From: Erwinia sp. S63
Lineage (GTDB): Bacteria; Pseudomonadota; Gammaproteobacteria; Enterobacterales; Enterobacteriaceae
DNA: 64,000 nucleotides
Reading direction: 5' to 3'
Assembly (NCBI RefSeq): GCF_016625195.1
Contig: NZ_JACVUP010000016.1
Coordinates: forward strand, 1 to 64,000
In this document: piece by piece, positions 7,623 to 16,300 of the stretch
Position numbering within the stretch: position 1 is the stretch's first letter
How the letters are laid out: each line of letters starts with the position of its first letter
Made by a program: the position numbers and the translations under genes
Notes under the pieces: model-generated
Databases searched by the model: none
What the model saw: the letters and a program-made list of their open reading frames with translations, nothing else
What the model was told of the DNA's origin: nothing

Positions 7623-9665
7623 TTATAACTCGAGCTGAATCGGCTCGATATCGCCATTCTGCTGTGCCGGCTGCGCGCAGCAGATTAATATCTCCCCCTC
7701 TGCCACGCTGGCACTCGGCGCAGTCGGGTAGCTTACCGCTCCCTTTAGAATCCGCGTTTTGCACGATCCGCAATGTCCTTCACGACAGCTGTACTCCGGG
7801 CTAAGACCGCGTGCTTCGGCCAGTTCCAGCAGCGATCCGCTATTCGGCGTCCAGCGCGCCTCTTTGGCCGAGTTCATGAACATCACGGGTATGGATTGCG
7901 TCGAAATCGGAAGTAAGGTTTGTTCTGTTTGCTGCACATCCATGCGGCGCTGCAATGAGGACGGACCAAAGGCTTCGGCGTGAATACGGCTATCCGCGAT
8001 GTTGTAGCTGCGCAGCCCGTCATATAACGCCTGAGTAAATTGCGGCGGGCCACACAGGTAAAAGTCGTAGTCGTTAAAGGGCAGCACCTTGGAAAGCAGC
8101 GACATATCGATGCGTCCTGCGACATCGTAATCGAATCCCGGTTCTGCATCCTCTGGCTGGCTCAACACGCGCACCATTTTGCATGCGCCCTGTGAGGCCG
8201 CCAGCAACGCATCCAGTTCTCGTACAAAAGGGCGTTCCGCTTTGTTGCGCGCGGACTGGAAAAAGTAGGTCGGGCGCATGCGCTGTTTGCGGCGTCCTTC
8301 ATAAACCAGATGGCGCAGCATCGCCAGCATCGGGGTGATGCCGACACCCGCCGCCATCAACACCGCTGGGCGTGTCTCTTGCGCATTGATAGTGAAATCA
8401 CCGGCTGGCGCTCGCGTTTCAAGACTGTCGCCAATCTGTAGATGATCGTGCAGATAGCACGAGACCACGCCATCGCGCTTGACGCTGATGCGGTAAAAGC
8501 CGTCCGACGGCGCAACCGACAGGGTGTAGTGACGAATCAACGGTTTGTCTGTACCAGGCAACTGCACGCGAATCGGCAAGTGCTGTCCTGCCTGATGCGG
8601 CAGCAAACCGGCGCCATCATCTGGCATCAGATGAAACGAGCGAATCGACGCGCTCTCATCGACAATCTTCGTCACCTTAAATGGCCGCCAGCGTTGTGCC
8701 AGTTCGTTAGCGCGCAGGCGTTCGGCAGCCGATTGCCAGTCTCCGGTCATTTCTGATGCCGGTGAGATACCTTCCGGTTCCGTTTCCCAGCGCAAGGCGA
8801 GGGTGGCATGACGACGCACGATGCGGCGGGCGCGGAATGTCCACAGCCGTTCGGCGCCCTGAAATGCAGCGATCTCCGGCGAGTCGAGGATCACGCTGGC
8901 ATCGCCGGTCATCTGCAGCGTATCGCCGCTGCGGTAATCGACAAACAGCAACCCGGCTTTCCCGTTCTGGTGGATGTTGCCGAGGGTAGAGAAAAACAGG
9001 TTGCCGTTAAAATCGGGAATGGTCAGCAGGCCATCGTCATCCACACGCACAAAACCGGGTTTGCCGCCGCGATGCGAGGCATCAACCTGATGCTCGGCAT
9101 AAGTCGCAACGTAAAACGTATCGGCGGTGGCGATGGTGGTGCGGGCTGCCTCATCGAGCGTGCTCAACTCTTCAACCTCACCAATAGCAGGCTCATGAGG
9201 CGAACGATCAAAGCGGAAATCGCGCAGCTGAATATAGCGCGGGCAGTTGCCGAAACTCTGCTCCACCTGTACCCGAAAGCCGCCACCAATCGCGCTTAGC
9301 ACGCCATTCATGCGGTTGCGGCGACGGGTGTGCAACTCAATGCCGAGCAGGCCAACCGGTGCGCCGTCAGTGAACCCGGCAGCAGCGGGATCGCGAGGAT
9401 CGGGCTGGGCGGCAATATCCAGCGTGGTGGCATTGGGCGAGAAGACAAAACCGGGCTGGCCTTCCAGCAGCGTGGCCCAGGCATCGCCTTGCGCATCCAC
9501 GCTGCCCACTACGATAAACGGTAGCTGTGCGTAGAAGTCACGATGCTGATCGGGCATGAAGTCGCGAATCACACGCTGGCCGACTTCCGCCATGCGTTCG
9601 GCTACGCCCGCCTGTTGTTGCAGGGCTATTTCACCTGCATGCCATACCGGAAGTTTCTCGCCCAT
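7623..9665 (-). CDS. PNPOx-like / ferredoxin reductase / 2Fe-2S fusion oxidoreductase
   Basis: 680 aa from ATG 9665, ten bases after the stop of the glutathione transferase gene; the open frame continues upstream only inside that gene. Three parts are visible. Residues about 1-300 are a pyridoxamine-phosphate-oxidase-like flavin barrel. Residues about 335-570 are a ferredoxin-NADP reductase type module with RHYTLSV (FAD, near 375) and AGVGITPM (NAD(P), near 439). The end is a plant-type 2Fe-2S ferredoxin with SCREGHCGSCKT near 622-631 and a final ICC near 661. Together they make an electron chain from NAD(P)H through FAD and the cluster to the flavin barrel. The substrate is unknown. Pairing with a glutathione transferase suggests redox or xenobiotic detoxification. 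Confidence 0.85.
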   Translation of the reverse strand: MGEKLPVWHAGEIALQQQAGVAERMAEVGQRVIRDFMPDQHRDFYAQLPFIVVGSVDAQGDAWATLLEGQPGFVFSPNATTLDIAAQPDPRDPAAAGFTDGAPVGLLGIELHTRRRNRMNGVLSAIGGGFRVQVEQSFGNCPRYIQLRDFRFDRSPHEPAIGEVEELSTLDEAARTTIATADTFYVATYAEHQVDASHRGGKPGFVRVDDDGLLTIPDFNGNLFFSTLGNIHQNGKAGLLFVDYRSGDTLQMTGDASVILDSPEIAAFQGAERLWTFRARRIVRRHATLALRWETEPEGISPASEMTGDWQSAAERLRANELAQRWRPFKVTKIVDESASIRSFHLMPDDGAGLLPHQAGQHLPIRVQLPGTDKPLIRHYTLSVAPSDGFYRISVKRDGVVSCYLHDHLQIGDSLETRAPAGDFTINAQETRPAVLMAAGVGITPMLAMLRHLVYEGRRKQRMRPTYFFQSARNKAERPFVRELDALLAASQGACKMVRVLSQPEDAEPGFDYDVAGRIDMSLLSKVLPFNDYDFYLCGPPQFTQALYDGLRSYNIADSRIHAEAFGPSSLQRRMDVQQTEQTLLPISTQSIPVMFMNSAKEARWTPNSGSLLELAEARGLSPEYSCREGHCGSCKTRILKGAVSYPTAPSASVAEGEILICCAQPAQQNGDIEPIQLEL

Positions 9666-9675
9666 GATGGTTATC

Positions 9676-10296
9676 TCACGCGATGCTGCGCAGACCGGCA
9701 GCGGTTTGCGGGAAGGGAACAAAGCCCGGCAACGCTTCAATACGGCGTAACAGCGCATTGACCGCCGGATAGCCAGAGAGATCCACATTGCCTTCTGGCG
9801 CGCCGATCAGGTAGCTGTACTGCGCGATGTCCGCGATAGTTGGGCGATCGCCGACCAGCCATTCACGCCCGGTCAGATGTTGATCCATCAGCGCTAAAAT
9901 GGTGTGCGCACGGGCGATCACTTCGTCAGGGTTGAACGAGCGGCCAAATACGGTAATCAAGCGTGCCGCGCAGGGGCCGTAAGCCAGTTCACCTGCCGCG
10001 ACAGATAACCAGCGCTGCACCTGCGCCGCACCCAGCGCATCTTCGGGCAGCCACTCACTGCGGCCTGATTTTTTCGCCAGATAAACCAGAATGGCGTTGG
10101 AGTCGGAGATATACACGCCGTCATCTTCCAACACCGGCACCTGACCGAACGGGTTGATGGCGAGAAACGCCGGGGATTTGTGCTCGCCGTTAGCGAGGTC
10201 CACATCAATTACCTCGTGCGGCAGGTCGAGCAGGGACAGGAACAGACGAGCACGGTGCGCATGGCCAGAAAGAGGGAAGTGGTAGAGTTTCATCAT
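9676..10296 (-). CDS. Glutathione S-transferase family protein
   Basis: 206 aa. An N-terminal thioredoxin-like domain starts MKLYHFPLSGHAHRARLFL, has the cis-proline glutathione-site motif NPFGQVPVL (48-56) and the SNAILVYL helix. An all-helical C-terminal domain carries GREWLVGDRPTIADIA, the usual GST N-capping box. The enzyme likely conjugates or reduces small electrophiles with glutathione in the cytoplasm. It is the first gene of a two-gene leftward unit with the large flavo-iron-sulfur protein; only ten bases separate them. Two adjacent Met codons make the exact start ambiguous by one residue. Confidence 0.9.
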   Translation of the reverse strand: MMKLYHFPLSGHAHRARLFLSLLDLPHEVIDVDLANGEHKSPAFLAINPFGQVPVLEDDGVYISDSNAILVYLAKKSGRSEWLPEDALGAAQVQRWLSVAAGELAYGPCAARLITVFGRSFNPDEVIARAHTILALMDQHLTGREWLVGDRPTIADIAQYSYLIGAPEGNVDLSGYPAVNALLRRIEALPGFVPFPQTAAGLRSIA

Positions 10297-10435
10297 CAGT
10301 GTCCTTTAGTGGTGGCCGGGATGATCCCGAACCCTGTCTAAAGGTTGGCACAGCCTGTGGCGCGGCAGAATAGCCGGATTTGCGAAGTCATTATTGCGGA
10401 AAATGGAAGAATGATCGGCGGTGTTGATGCACAAC

Positions 10436-10471
10436 GGCCCTGCAAAAGCGTTGAAACTCTTTTGCAGGGCC
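10436..10471. repeat. Perfect 13-bp inverted repeat between two leftward units
   Basis: Arms GGCCCTGCAAAAG (10436-10448) and CTTTTGCAGGGCC (10459-10471), loop of ten bases. No T-run follows on either strand. It lies just after the end of the PTS EIIC gene (leftward) and before the GST gene, so it may terminate or stabilise the PTS transcript, or act as an operator. Confidence 0.7.
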
Positions 10472-10510
10472 GCCGTGCATAATGATTGCCACGCATGGGA
10501 TTACCGAGAA

Positions 10511-11863
10511 CTATGAAACCACTGCACTTCCTGTCACAGCCTGAGCCTGCTGCTCGCTTTGCTGCTCTTCGCGATGCTTCAAACGATCCCAGATGCGGAA
10601 GAACGGGTAGTAGATCACCATCGAGATCGCCAGATTGATCACCTGTAACACGGTGCCTGAAATGTGCCCGCCGGTTGCCAGATACCCGCTGACAAATATT
10701 GGCGTGGTAAACGGCAGGGCGATGCCGGCTGGCGGGGCAACCAGTCCGGTGGTCATGGCCGCCCAGGAGACAATCACCAGCACCACCGGGGTGAGAATAA
10801 ACGGCAGGAACAGGTACGGGTTCATCACCAGCGGAATGCCAAACACCAATGGCTCGCTGATGTTGAACAGCGCGGCGGGTCCGGCAATTTTACCCAGCTG
10901 TTTCATCTGGCGGCTGCGAGAGCGGATCAGCATAAAGATCACCAGACCCAGCAAGGCACCAGTACCGCCAGGCGCTATCCACAGATCATAAAACTGCTGC
11001 GTGAAGATGTGCGGGATCGGCTGGTTATGCTGGAACGCTTCGAGGTTTTCACTCATGTTGGAGAGCCAGACCGGCTGAATAAACACCAGCACAATGGCAT
11101 CGCCGTGCAATCCCAGCGTCCAGAGAATGCCAATCAGTAGCACCGAGAAGATCATGCCCGGCAACGTGCCGCCGACGTGGTGCATCGGCAATCCAATCAC
11201 GGTGGCGATCAGGTTGTTGATGTCGCCAAACGGCGAGGCTTCTACTGCCAGACGGATGATCAGCACCACCGCCAGCACGCAGAAGCCGGGCACCAGTGCG
11301 AGGAAGGATTTTGCCACTGCAGGGGGCACGCCTTCCGGCATCTTGATTACCAGATTGCGGCTATGGACGAAGCGATAAATCTCCGTCGACATCAGCGCAA
11401 TCACAATGGCCACGAACAAGCCCTGGCTGCCAATCATCGAGATCGGCAGGACGCCCGTCACCAGCTGTGCGGGTGCATTTTCGACTGGGGCAAACAGGGT
11501 CTGCTGCGGAATGGTCATCACAAAAGCCACTAACGCCATGGCGCCGCTGGTGAGCGGATCCAGCGTGCGGTACTTCTCCGCCAGACGATAGGCGATGCCG
11601 AAGCTGGAGATCAGCGCCATGATGTCGTAGGTGGCGCGCACCGGATAGAGCAGTTTGTTGCGCCAGGTATCACCAAACAGATCCGCCATCAAATGGCCCC
11701 ACGCCGGAATTGGCAGGTAAGCGAAGATCAGGAAGAAACTGCCAATCAGCATAAACGGCATGTTGAGAATGATGCCGTCACGCACCGAGAGCACATGCTT
11801 TTGTCCGGCGACTTTCAGCGCTGCGGGCAACACATAACGTTCAATAAGAGTACGGTTGGACAC
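10511..11863 (-). CDS. PTS EIIC, lactose/cellobiose/chitobiose family
   Basis: 450 aa with about ten hydrophobic segments. Family marks include HVLSVRDGIILNMPFMLIGS near the start, MHHVGGTLPGMI in the middle, and the conserved substrate-site region NISEPLVFGIPLVMNPYLFLPF. It is the membrane channel that imports and, with EIIB, phosphorylates a beta-linked disaccharide such as cellobiose. It is the last gene of a leftward unit with EIIB, EIIA and a family 4 phospho-beta-glucosidase; about 190 bases separate it from the last. Substrate within the beta-glucoside group cannot be fixed from sequence. Confidence 0.92.
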   Translation of the reverse strand: MSNRTLIERYVLPAALKVAGQKHVLSVRDGIILNMPFMLIGSFFLIFAYLPIPAWGHLMADLFGDTWRNKLLYPVRATYDIMALISSFGIAYRLAEKYRTLDPLTSGAMALVAFVMTIPQQTLFAPVENAPAQLVTGVLPISMIGSQGLFVAIVIALMSTEIYRFVHSRNLVIKMPEGVPPAVAKSFLALVPGFCVLAVVLIIRLAVEASPFGDINNLIATVIGLPMHHVGGTLPGMIFSVLLIGILWTLGLHGDAIVLVFIQPVWLSNMSENLEAFQHNQPIPHIFTQQFYDLWIAPGGTGALLGLVIFMLIRSRSRQMKQLGKIAGPAALFNISEPLVFGIPLVMNPYLFLPFILTPVVLVIVSWAAMTTGLVAPPAGIALPFTTPIFVSGYLATGGHISGTVLQVINLAISMVIYYPFFRIWDRLKHREEQQSEQQAQAVTGSAVVS

Positions 11864-12056
11864 AGGGCCTCCTCAGGCTCAATGGCGCAACAAAATGATA
11901 ATAAGCGGTCCAATTGCACCAACGCTATCGGCGGATAATTCGCGCTGCGAGCGTTGGTGCAGGTGACCTTACATTGCCAGATGCCCTCAATTGCGCAGCG
12001 GCACGGTTTATCGGGCATATCTGGAGCCGCATTCACGCGATTGCACCGCTACGGCG

Positions 12057-13373
12057 CTATTGAGCCGATGAGAACTGCGGCAACCATGGCTTGTTCAGCG
12101 TTAACACTTCTTCCAGCAGGGCTTCCGCTGTCGCGACATCGCCGACCAGCGGATTGCCCAACAGCGCCAGCAATGCCTGATTACGATCGCCATGTACCGC
12201 CGCTTCGATGGTTAAGCGTTCGAAAGCTTTAATCTGCTGTGTCAGGCCGTTCATCAACGGCGGCAACTCACCGAACACCAACGGGTGCGCGCCCTGGGCA
12301 TCCACCAGGCAGTTCACTTCCACCACCGCGTCATCGGGCAGGCCGTGAATCGCGCCGTTATTGCGGCAGTTCACCACCAGATTCTTGCCGCTATTGTTGT
12401 GAATCGCGCTGATCAGCTCAACCGCCACTTCAGAGTAATAAGCGCCGCCACGGAAACTCAGTTGCTCCGGTTTGTGGGCCAGATGCGGATCGGCATACAG
12501 CGCGAACAGCTCCGCTTCAACCTTCATCACTTGCTCAGCGCGGGTGCCTTCATGACCGTTTTTAGCTTTCTCCTGTTCTTCAGCCAGCATCTGCGGCGTC
12601 TGCCAGTAGTAGCGATGATACGGACAGGGAATGGCGTTGAGCGCACGCAGGAACTGCGGTGACCATGGCATATCTTTGATGTTGTTCATGGTTAGCGACT
12701 GGCCGTCGCACAACTGTTCAATCACCTGCGTAGTCACATCCTCGCCACGGCAGGTCACCTGATGCACCCACACCAGATGATTGAGCCCGGCAAAGCGCAG
12801 CTGCACATCATCCCATGGTGCGTTGAGCATGCCAGCAATCATATGATGCATATTCACCGGCACGTTACACAGCCCGATGATTTTGGCATTGGTGTAGCGT
12901 GAGACGGATTCGGTGACGATGCCGGCGGGATTGGTGAAGTTGATGATGAAGGCATCGGGCGCCAGTTCTTCCACTTTACGCGCCACGTTCAGCATCACCG
13001 GAATGGTGCGCAGCGCTTTGGCAAAACCGCCGACGCCGGTGGTTTCCTGGCCGAGTCGTCCATATTTCAGGCCAAGGCGTTCATCAGCTGCGCGTGCCGC
13101 CAGTTGGCCGACACGTAGTTGGGTTAGCACGAAGCGGGCACCACGGATGGCATCATCCAGCTCAAAGTGCACGCTGACTTTGACCTGTTCTAAGCCATTC
13201 TGCTGCAGCATACGGCGGGTGAGATCGGCAATGACATTCACTTTCTCACGACCCGATTCCACATCCACCAGGGCCAGTTCAGTCACCGGCAACTGCGCGT
13301 AACGGTTGATGATTCCTTCGACCAGCTCCGGTGAATAGCTGCTGCCACCACCAATAATTGCCATCTTAAGCAT
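12057..13373 (-). CDS. 6-phospho-beta-glucosidase, glycoside hydrolase family 4
   Basis: 438 aa. The start ATG 13373 is preceded by AGGAGG at ideal spacing and overlaps the EIIA stop by 8 bases. Family 4 marks: NAD-binding GGGSSYSPE near residue 9, NFTNPAG in the middle, and the metal-site region GLCNVPVNMHH. Family 4 enzymes use NAD+ and a divalent metal for a redox-assisted hydrolysis of 6-phospho-glycosides. Here it would split the phosphorylated disaccharide delivered by the PTS into glucose and glucose-6-phosphate. CelF/ChbF and LicH are the nearest names; I do not choose between them. Confidence 0.92.
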   Translation of the reverse strand: MLKMAIIGGGSSYSPELVEGIINRYAQLPVTELALVDVESGREKVNVIADLTRRMLQQNGLEQVKVSVHFELDDAIRGARFVLTQLRVGQLAARAADERLGLKYGRLGQETTGVGGFAKALRTIPVMLNVARKVEELAPDAFIINFTNPAGIVTESVSRYTNAKIIGLCNVPVNMHHMIAGMLNAPWDDVQLRFAGLNHLVWVHQVTCRGEDVTTQVIEQLCDGQSLTMNNIKDMPWSPQFLRALNAIPCPYHRYYWQTPQMLAEEQEKAKNGHEGTRAEQVMKVEAELFALYADPHLAHKPEQLSFRGGAYYSEVAVELISAIHNNSGKNLVVNCRNNGAIHGLPDDAVVEVNCLVDAQGAHPLVFGELPPLMNGLTQQIKAFERLTIEAAVHGDRNQALLALLGNPLVGDVATAEALLEEVLTLNKPWLPQFSSAQ

Positions 13374-13707
13374 CGGTTCCTCCTGCCGCAGTGCGGCGGT
13401 AGAGTTCAATGATTTCACCCGCCAGATCCTGCACCAGCATGGCGTTCATCAGGTGATCCTGGGCATGTACCAAAATCAGGGTGACGGGCAGTTTGCCGCT
13501 GCCTTCATCGAGACTGATCAACGCCGTCTGCTGTTGGTGTGCGCCGTTGACGCTCTCTTTGGCCGCCATGAGCTGTTGCTCGGCAGCAGCAAACTGGCCC
13601 TCACGCGCCAATCGCAGGGCGCTGAGTGCCGCGCTACGAGCGGCACCGGCCTGCACCAGCAGCAGCATGATCTGTTCTTCAAACTCGATAACCACTTCTT
13701 CGGACAT
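13366..13707 (-). CDS. PTS EIIA, lactose/cellobiose family
   Basis: 113 aa from ATG 13707 (MSEEVVIEFEEQIM). The all-helical EIIA fold of this family is evident, with the active-site block LVHAQDHLMNAML (residues 79-91) that contains the phosphorylated histidine. It relays phosphate from HPr to EIIB in the cytoplasm. A longer open frame upstream has no ribosome site and overlaps the EIIB gene. Its stop overlaps the start of the phospho-glucosidase gene. Confidence 0.9.
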   Translation of the reverse strand: MSEEVVIEFEEQIMLLLVQAGAARSAALSALRLAREGQFAAAEQQLMAAKESVNGAHQQQTALISLDEGSGKLPVTLILVHAQDHLMNAMLVQDLAGEIIELYRRTAAGGTDA

Positions 13708-13768
13708 GCAGAATCCCCCACAGCATAAGGCCGTGTTTCTTTCGGTCAGTTTGGGTAAAACGGAGGTA

Positions 13769-14074
13769 TTACGAGGTGTGCAACGCCAGGGCGGTATCCA
13801 GCACCTGTTCGCCACGCATCATGCCGTAATCCATCATGTCGATGACGGCGACAGCTTTGCCCTGTGGTTCGGCGATGGCAGTCAGGCGGGCGGCTTCAAA
13901 CTTCACTTGCGGGCCGAGCAGCACCACGTCGGCATCCGGCAGGATGCGTTCGAATTCCGCTACCGGCACCGCTTTAATATCAATGGTCAGCCCGCGCCCC
14001 TGAGCAGCGCTCTGCATTTTGTTGACCAGCATGCTGGTGGACATCCCTGCAGCACAGCAAAGTACGATACGCAT
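13769..14074 (-). CDS. PTS EIIB, lactose/cellobiose family
   Basis: 101 aa, typical length. The start MRIVLCCAAGMSTSMLV carries the phosphorylated cysteine (Cys7 in CAAGMSTS) in the P-loop characteristic of this family. It accepts phosphate from EIIA and passes it to the sugar in EIIC. First gene of the PTS unit, so its promoter must lie in the 290-base gap shared with the divergent regulator, where two palindromes are found. Confidence 0.92.
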   Translation of the reverse strand: MRIVLCCAAGMSTSMLVNKMQSAAQGRGLTIDIKAVPVAEFERILPDADVVLLGPQVKFEAARLTAIAEPQGKAVAVIDMMDYGMMRGEQVLDTALALHTS

Positions 14075-14210
14075 ATGATTTCCTCCTGTGATTTGTCGGG
14101 GCCATTAAAGACCTGTGTTGGAGACGGTGTAAATACCCTCCGGACAGACGATTTTCTGATGAATGGATAATTACACATTTTAAATCAATTGGTTATTGTT
14201 TGATTGTTTG

Positions 14211-14225
14211 TGAAAATATTTTTCA
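14211..14225. promoter_or_regulatory. Candidate regulator operator, copy 1
   Basis: TGAAAATATTTTTCA, a near-perfect palindrome. It is the exact reverse complement of a second copy 100 bases to the right. It sits in the gap between the PTS operon and the RpiR-family gene, closer to the PTS side. It resembles the palindromes reported for RpiR-family regulators of sugar uptake; that comparison is from memory. Confidence 0.6.
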
Positions 14226-14310
14226 TGACTGTGATCGGTGCTGTAATTTATCGTTAACATAAGCGGGTTTTGACGTTGCTAGCGCTGAATCGCTGAAAAA
14301 AAACTCACAC

Positions 14311-14325
14311 TGAAAAATATTTTCA
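14311..14325. promoter_or_regulatory. Candidate regulator operator, copy 2
   Basis: TGAAAAATATTTTCA, 41 bases before the start of the regulator gene. The two copies are exactly 100 bases apart and identical when one is turned round. This copy is placed to autoregulate the regulator. Confidence 0.6.
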
Positions 14326-14365
14326 TGCATGATGGGCGTTCGCAACGAGAGGATGTGGTGAGCGG

Positions 14366-15319
14366 ATGGATATTGTCTGGCAACTGCGGCAGCAGTCGGC
14401 ACGCGCGGATGCGCCGGAATCTAAGCTGGCGCGTTTTATTCTGGAAAACCTGCATGTCAGCACTCAGGCCACCATGGAGAGTCTGGCTAAGCAGGCTGGC
14501 GTCAGCACGGATGTGTTGCACCGTTTTGCCGCTTCAGCGGGCTGTCGCGATCTGGATGATTTCCTGCATCAGGTGCGCAAAGCAGGACAGCAGGAAGGGG
14601 CATTTATCGATGTCATCCGGCAGCGCCAGCCATCGCTGAGCCAGCAGGAAAATCGTGTGGCGTTGGCGATCCTTAACGACATCGCGTTTGCCGCATCGGC
14701 TACGATCGAGCAATTAGCCGGGCGCGCCGAAGTCAGTGCTGCCACCATTACCCGTTTTGCCCGTTCTGTGGGTTGTGAAGATATTCGCGAATTGCGTATG
14801 CGGCTGGCGCGTGCCAGTTCTGTGCCTTCAACCCCAACCGCGCAGGGTATTCCGCAGCTGGAGGAGATTCATCAGGCGTTATCCCAGCAGTGGTTATTGG
14901 CTGAAACCGCAACCTGGGAGCGGGCGGCGCGAATGCTACTTAAAGCTCGCAGCGTGCTGTTGATTGGTGCGGCAGGGCAGACCACGCCGCTGGTGGCCGA
15001 AGTACACCAGCGATTGACGGCGACAGGTCTGGCGCTGGCATGGATTCAGGACGATAACCTGCTGCGTATGACGCTGAGCCGATTACAGCCGGATGATTTA
15101 CTGCTGATCCTCGCGCCGGATGTGGTGAACAGCAGCGTGCTCAGCGCGGTGCATCATGCTCATATCCAAAAAACGCCGGTTATTGCCGTTTGTCCAACGA
15201 AGCTGGATCTGGCGAGTCAGGCTGATATTTGGTTACCGTTGCCGGATGATCAGCAGGCGCGCAGCTATGGCATTCTCTGCGCGCTGGATCGGCTGGAAAT
15301 AGCGCTTAGGTCATTTTAG
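14366..15319 (+). CDS. MurR/RpiR-family regulator with two HTH domains
   Basis: 317 aa, longer than the usual 280 or so. Two RpiR-type HTH domains are visible in tandem: about 20-75 (MESLAKQAGVSTDVLHRFAA, then GCRDLDDF) and about 95-150 (IEQLAGRAEVSAATITRFAR, then GCEDIREL). A C-terminal sugar isomerase (SIS) domain follows, with VLLIGAAGQTTPLVAEVHQR and DLLLILAPDVVNSSVL, which should bind a sugar phosphate. It is transcribed away from the PTS/phospho-glucosidase operon and very likely controls it, with the twin palindromes as sites. The duplicated HTH is unusual. Confidence 0.88.
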   Translation: MDIVWQLRQQSARADAPESKLARFILENLHVSTQATMESLAKQAGVSTDVLHRFAASAGCRDLDDFLHQVRKAGQQEGAFIDVIRQRQPSLSQQENRVALAILNDIAFAASATIEQLAGRAEVSAATITRFARSVGCEDIRELRMRLARASSVPSTPTAQGIPQLEEIHQALSQQWLLAETATWERAARMLLKARSVLLIGAAGQTTPLVAEVHQRLTATGLALAWIQDDNLLRMTLSRLQPDDLLLILAPDVVNSSVLSAVHHAHIQKTPVIAVCPTKLDLASQADIWLPLPDDQQARSYGILCALDRLEIALRSF

Positions 15320-15634
15320 CGCGTAGATTTCTGACATCAGGGTGCTGCCATCTTGCAGCACCACTTCAACTGGCACACGCTGATAGCCTTCGCCCTCAAA
15401 CTCATCAAGCATCGACCAGTTTGCCGGAAGATTTTCCGAGCTGAAGACAAAGCCGCTGACCTGTGTGCCTTCGGCAGAGAGTTCAATACCAGGAAAACCC
15501 ATCGCTGCGCCCCAACCCGCTTCGCGCAGATTGCCCAGCACATAACCTTGCTGCCAGCTTCCGCCAATATTTTCCATGATATGCGCATTAGGACGGCCTG
15601 GACCGAGCGTGCCGTAAACGAAAAGACTGTGCAT
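15311..15634 (-). CDS. Gamma-glutamylcyclotransferase-fold protein (AIG2/BtrG-like)
   Basis: 107 aa. The start MHSLFVYGTLGPGRPN carries the YGTL substrate-binding loop of this fold, and LDEFEGEGYQRV contains the acidic residue expected in the active site. The family acts on gamma-glutamyl amines or amino acids, releasing 5-oxoproline; the exact substrate here is unknown. It converges on the RpiR-family gene and their ends overlap by nine bases. Confidence 0.85.
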   Translation of the reverse strand: MHSLFVYGTLGPGRPNAHIMENIGGSWQQGYVLGNLREAGWGAAMGFPGIELSAEGTQVSGFVFSSENLPANWSMLDEFEGEGYQRVPVEVVLQDGSTLMSEIYALK

Positions 15635-15752
15635 TAACTACCTCAGCAGTAAGGGAAAGACGTTGAATCTAGCGCGAGATGTGAGGTTAGCCAATGGAGT
15701 GCAACGTCTGCCCGTTTAGTGATAAGTAAAGCAGACGTTACAGGTTTCTGAT

Positions 15753-16292
15753 TTAGAGGTAATTCAACACGAATGTTGCCGTGGCAGTAAATTGTCCGTG
15801 CCCAATTCGTTTGTTAAGAATCGCATTAGGTTCCCCCTGCACATAGGCCTGAAATGCCAACACCATATCGCCAGCCTGCAATTTTTTTGCAGGTGCAGCT
15901 TTATTAATTCTTAACGCTGAACCGTCAATGCTTTCAATACCGATTGCGACTCCACTGGCCGCACTTCCCGGATCGAGGCGCAACAACCCCGGCAAAGAGG
16001 CATTTTCTGTGCCTTGAAAGGTCACTTCAACTTCTTTAAAGACACTGATGTCACAGTCTTCTAGATGAATCTTTAAAGATCTGCTGGGTGTGCGTGTATA
16101 CCGATAAAGAAATTTATCGATAACCTCCTCAAAATCTAGCTTAATTAATTCATCCCCCGGACGTATGAAGCAGGGTGTATCAACCAGCGTCCCACGCATA
16201 ATTAGATTTTCTGCAGCGAAGGCTCGTGCAGGAAGCATCACTCCAAAGCCTGGTGTGCATAGGATAATTAACAATGTAATGATTCGCTTCAT
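15753..16292 (-). CDS. Fimbrial minor subunit
   Basis: 179 aa with a signal peptide ending near ARAFA. The pilin fold is shown by MRGTLVDTPCFIRPG near the N-terminus, a second Cys in HLEDCDIS, and a C-terminal FTATATFVLNYL with the beta-zipper tyrosine one place before the end. Last of eight genes in a leftward chaperone-usher operon. By position in MR/P-type operons it could be a tip or adaptor subunit; it is pilin-sized, so not a two-domain adhesin. Confidence 0.85.
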   Translation of the reverse strand: MKRIITLLIILCTPGFGVMLPARAFAAENLIMRGTLVDTPCFIRPGDELIKLDFEEVIDKFLYRYTRTPSRSLKIHLEDCDISVFKEVEVTFQGTENASLPGLLRLDPGSAASGVAIGIESIDGSALRINKAAPAKKLQAGDMVLAFQAYVQGEPNAILNKRIGHGQFTATATFVLNYL

Positions 16293-16300
16293 AACTTGCC

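Noticed and set aside
7759..9761. Several long rightward frames opposite the flavo-iron-sulfur protein gene
   Set aside because: GC-rich coding DNA produces such antisense frames; none has a ribosome site or family signature.
14211..14325. Twin palindromes as ends of an invertible segment
   Set aside because: The repeats are only 15 bases and self-palindromic, and no recombinase is nearby. Operators are the simpler explanation.
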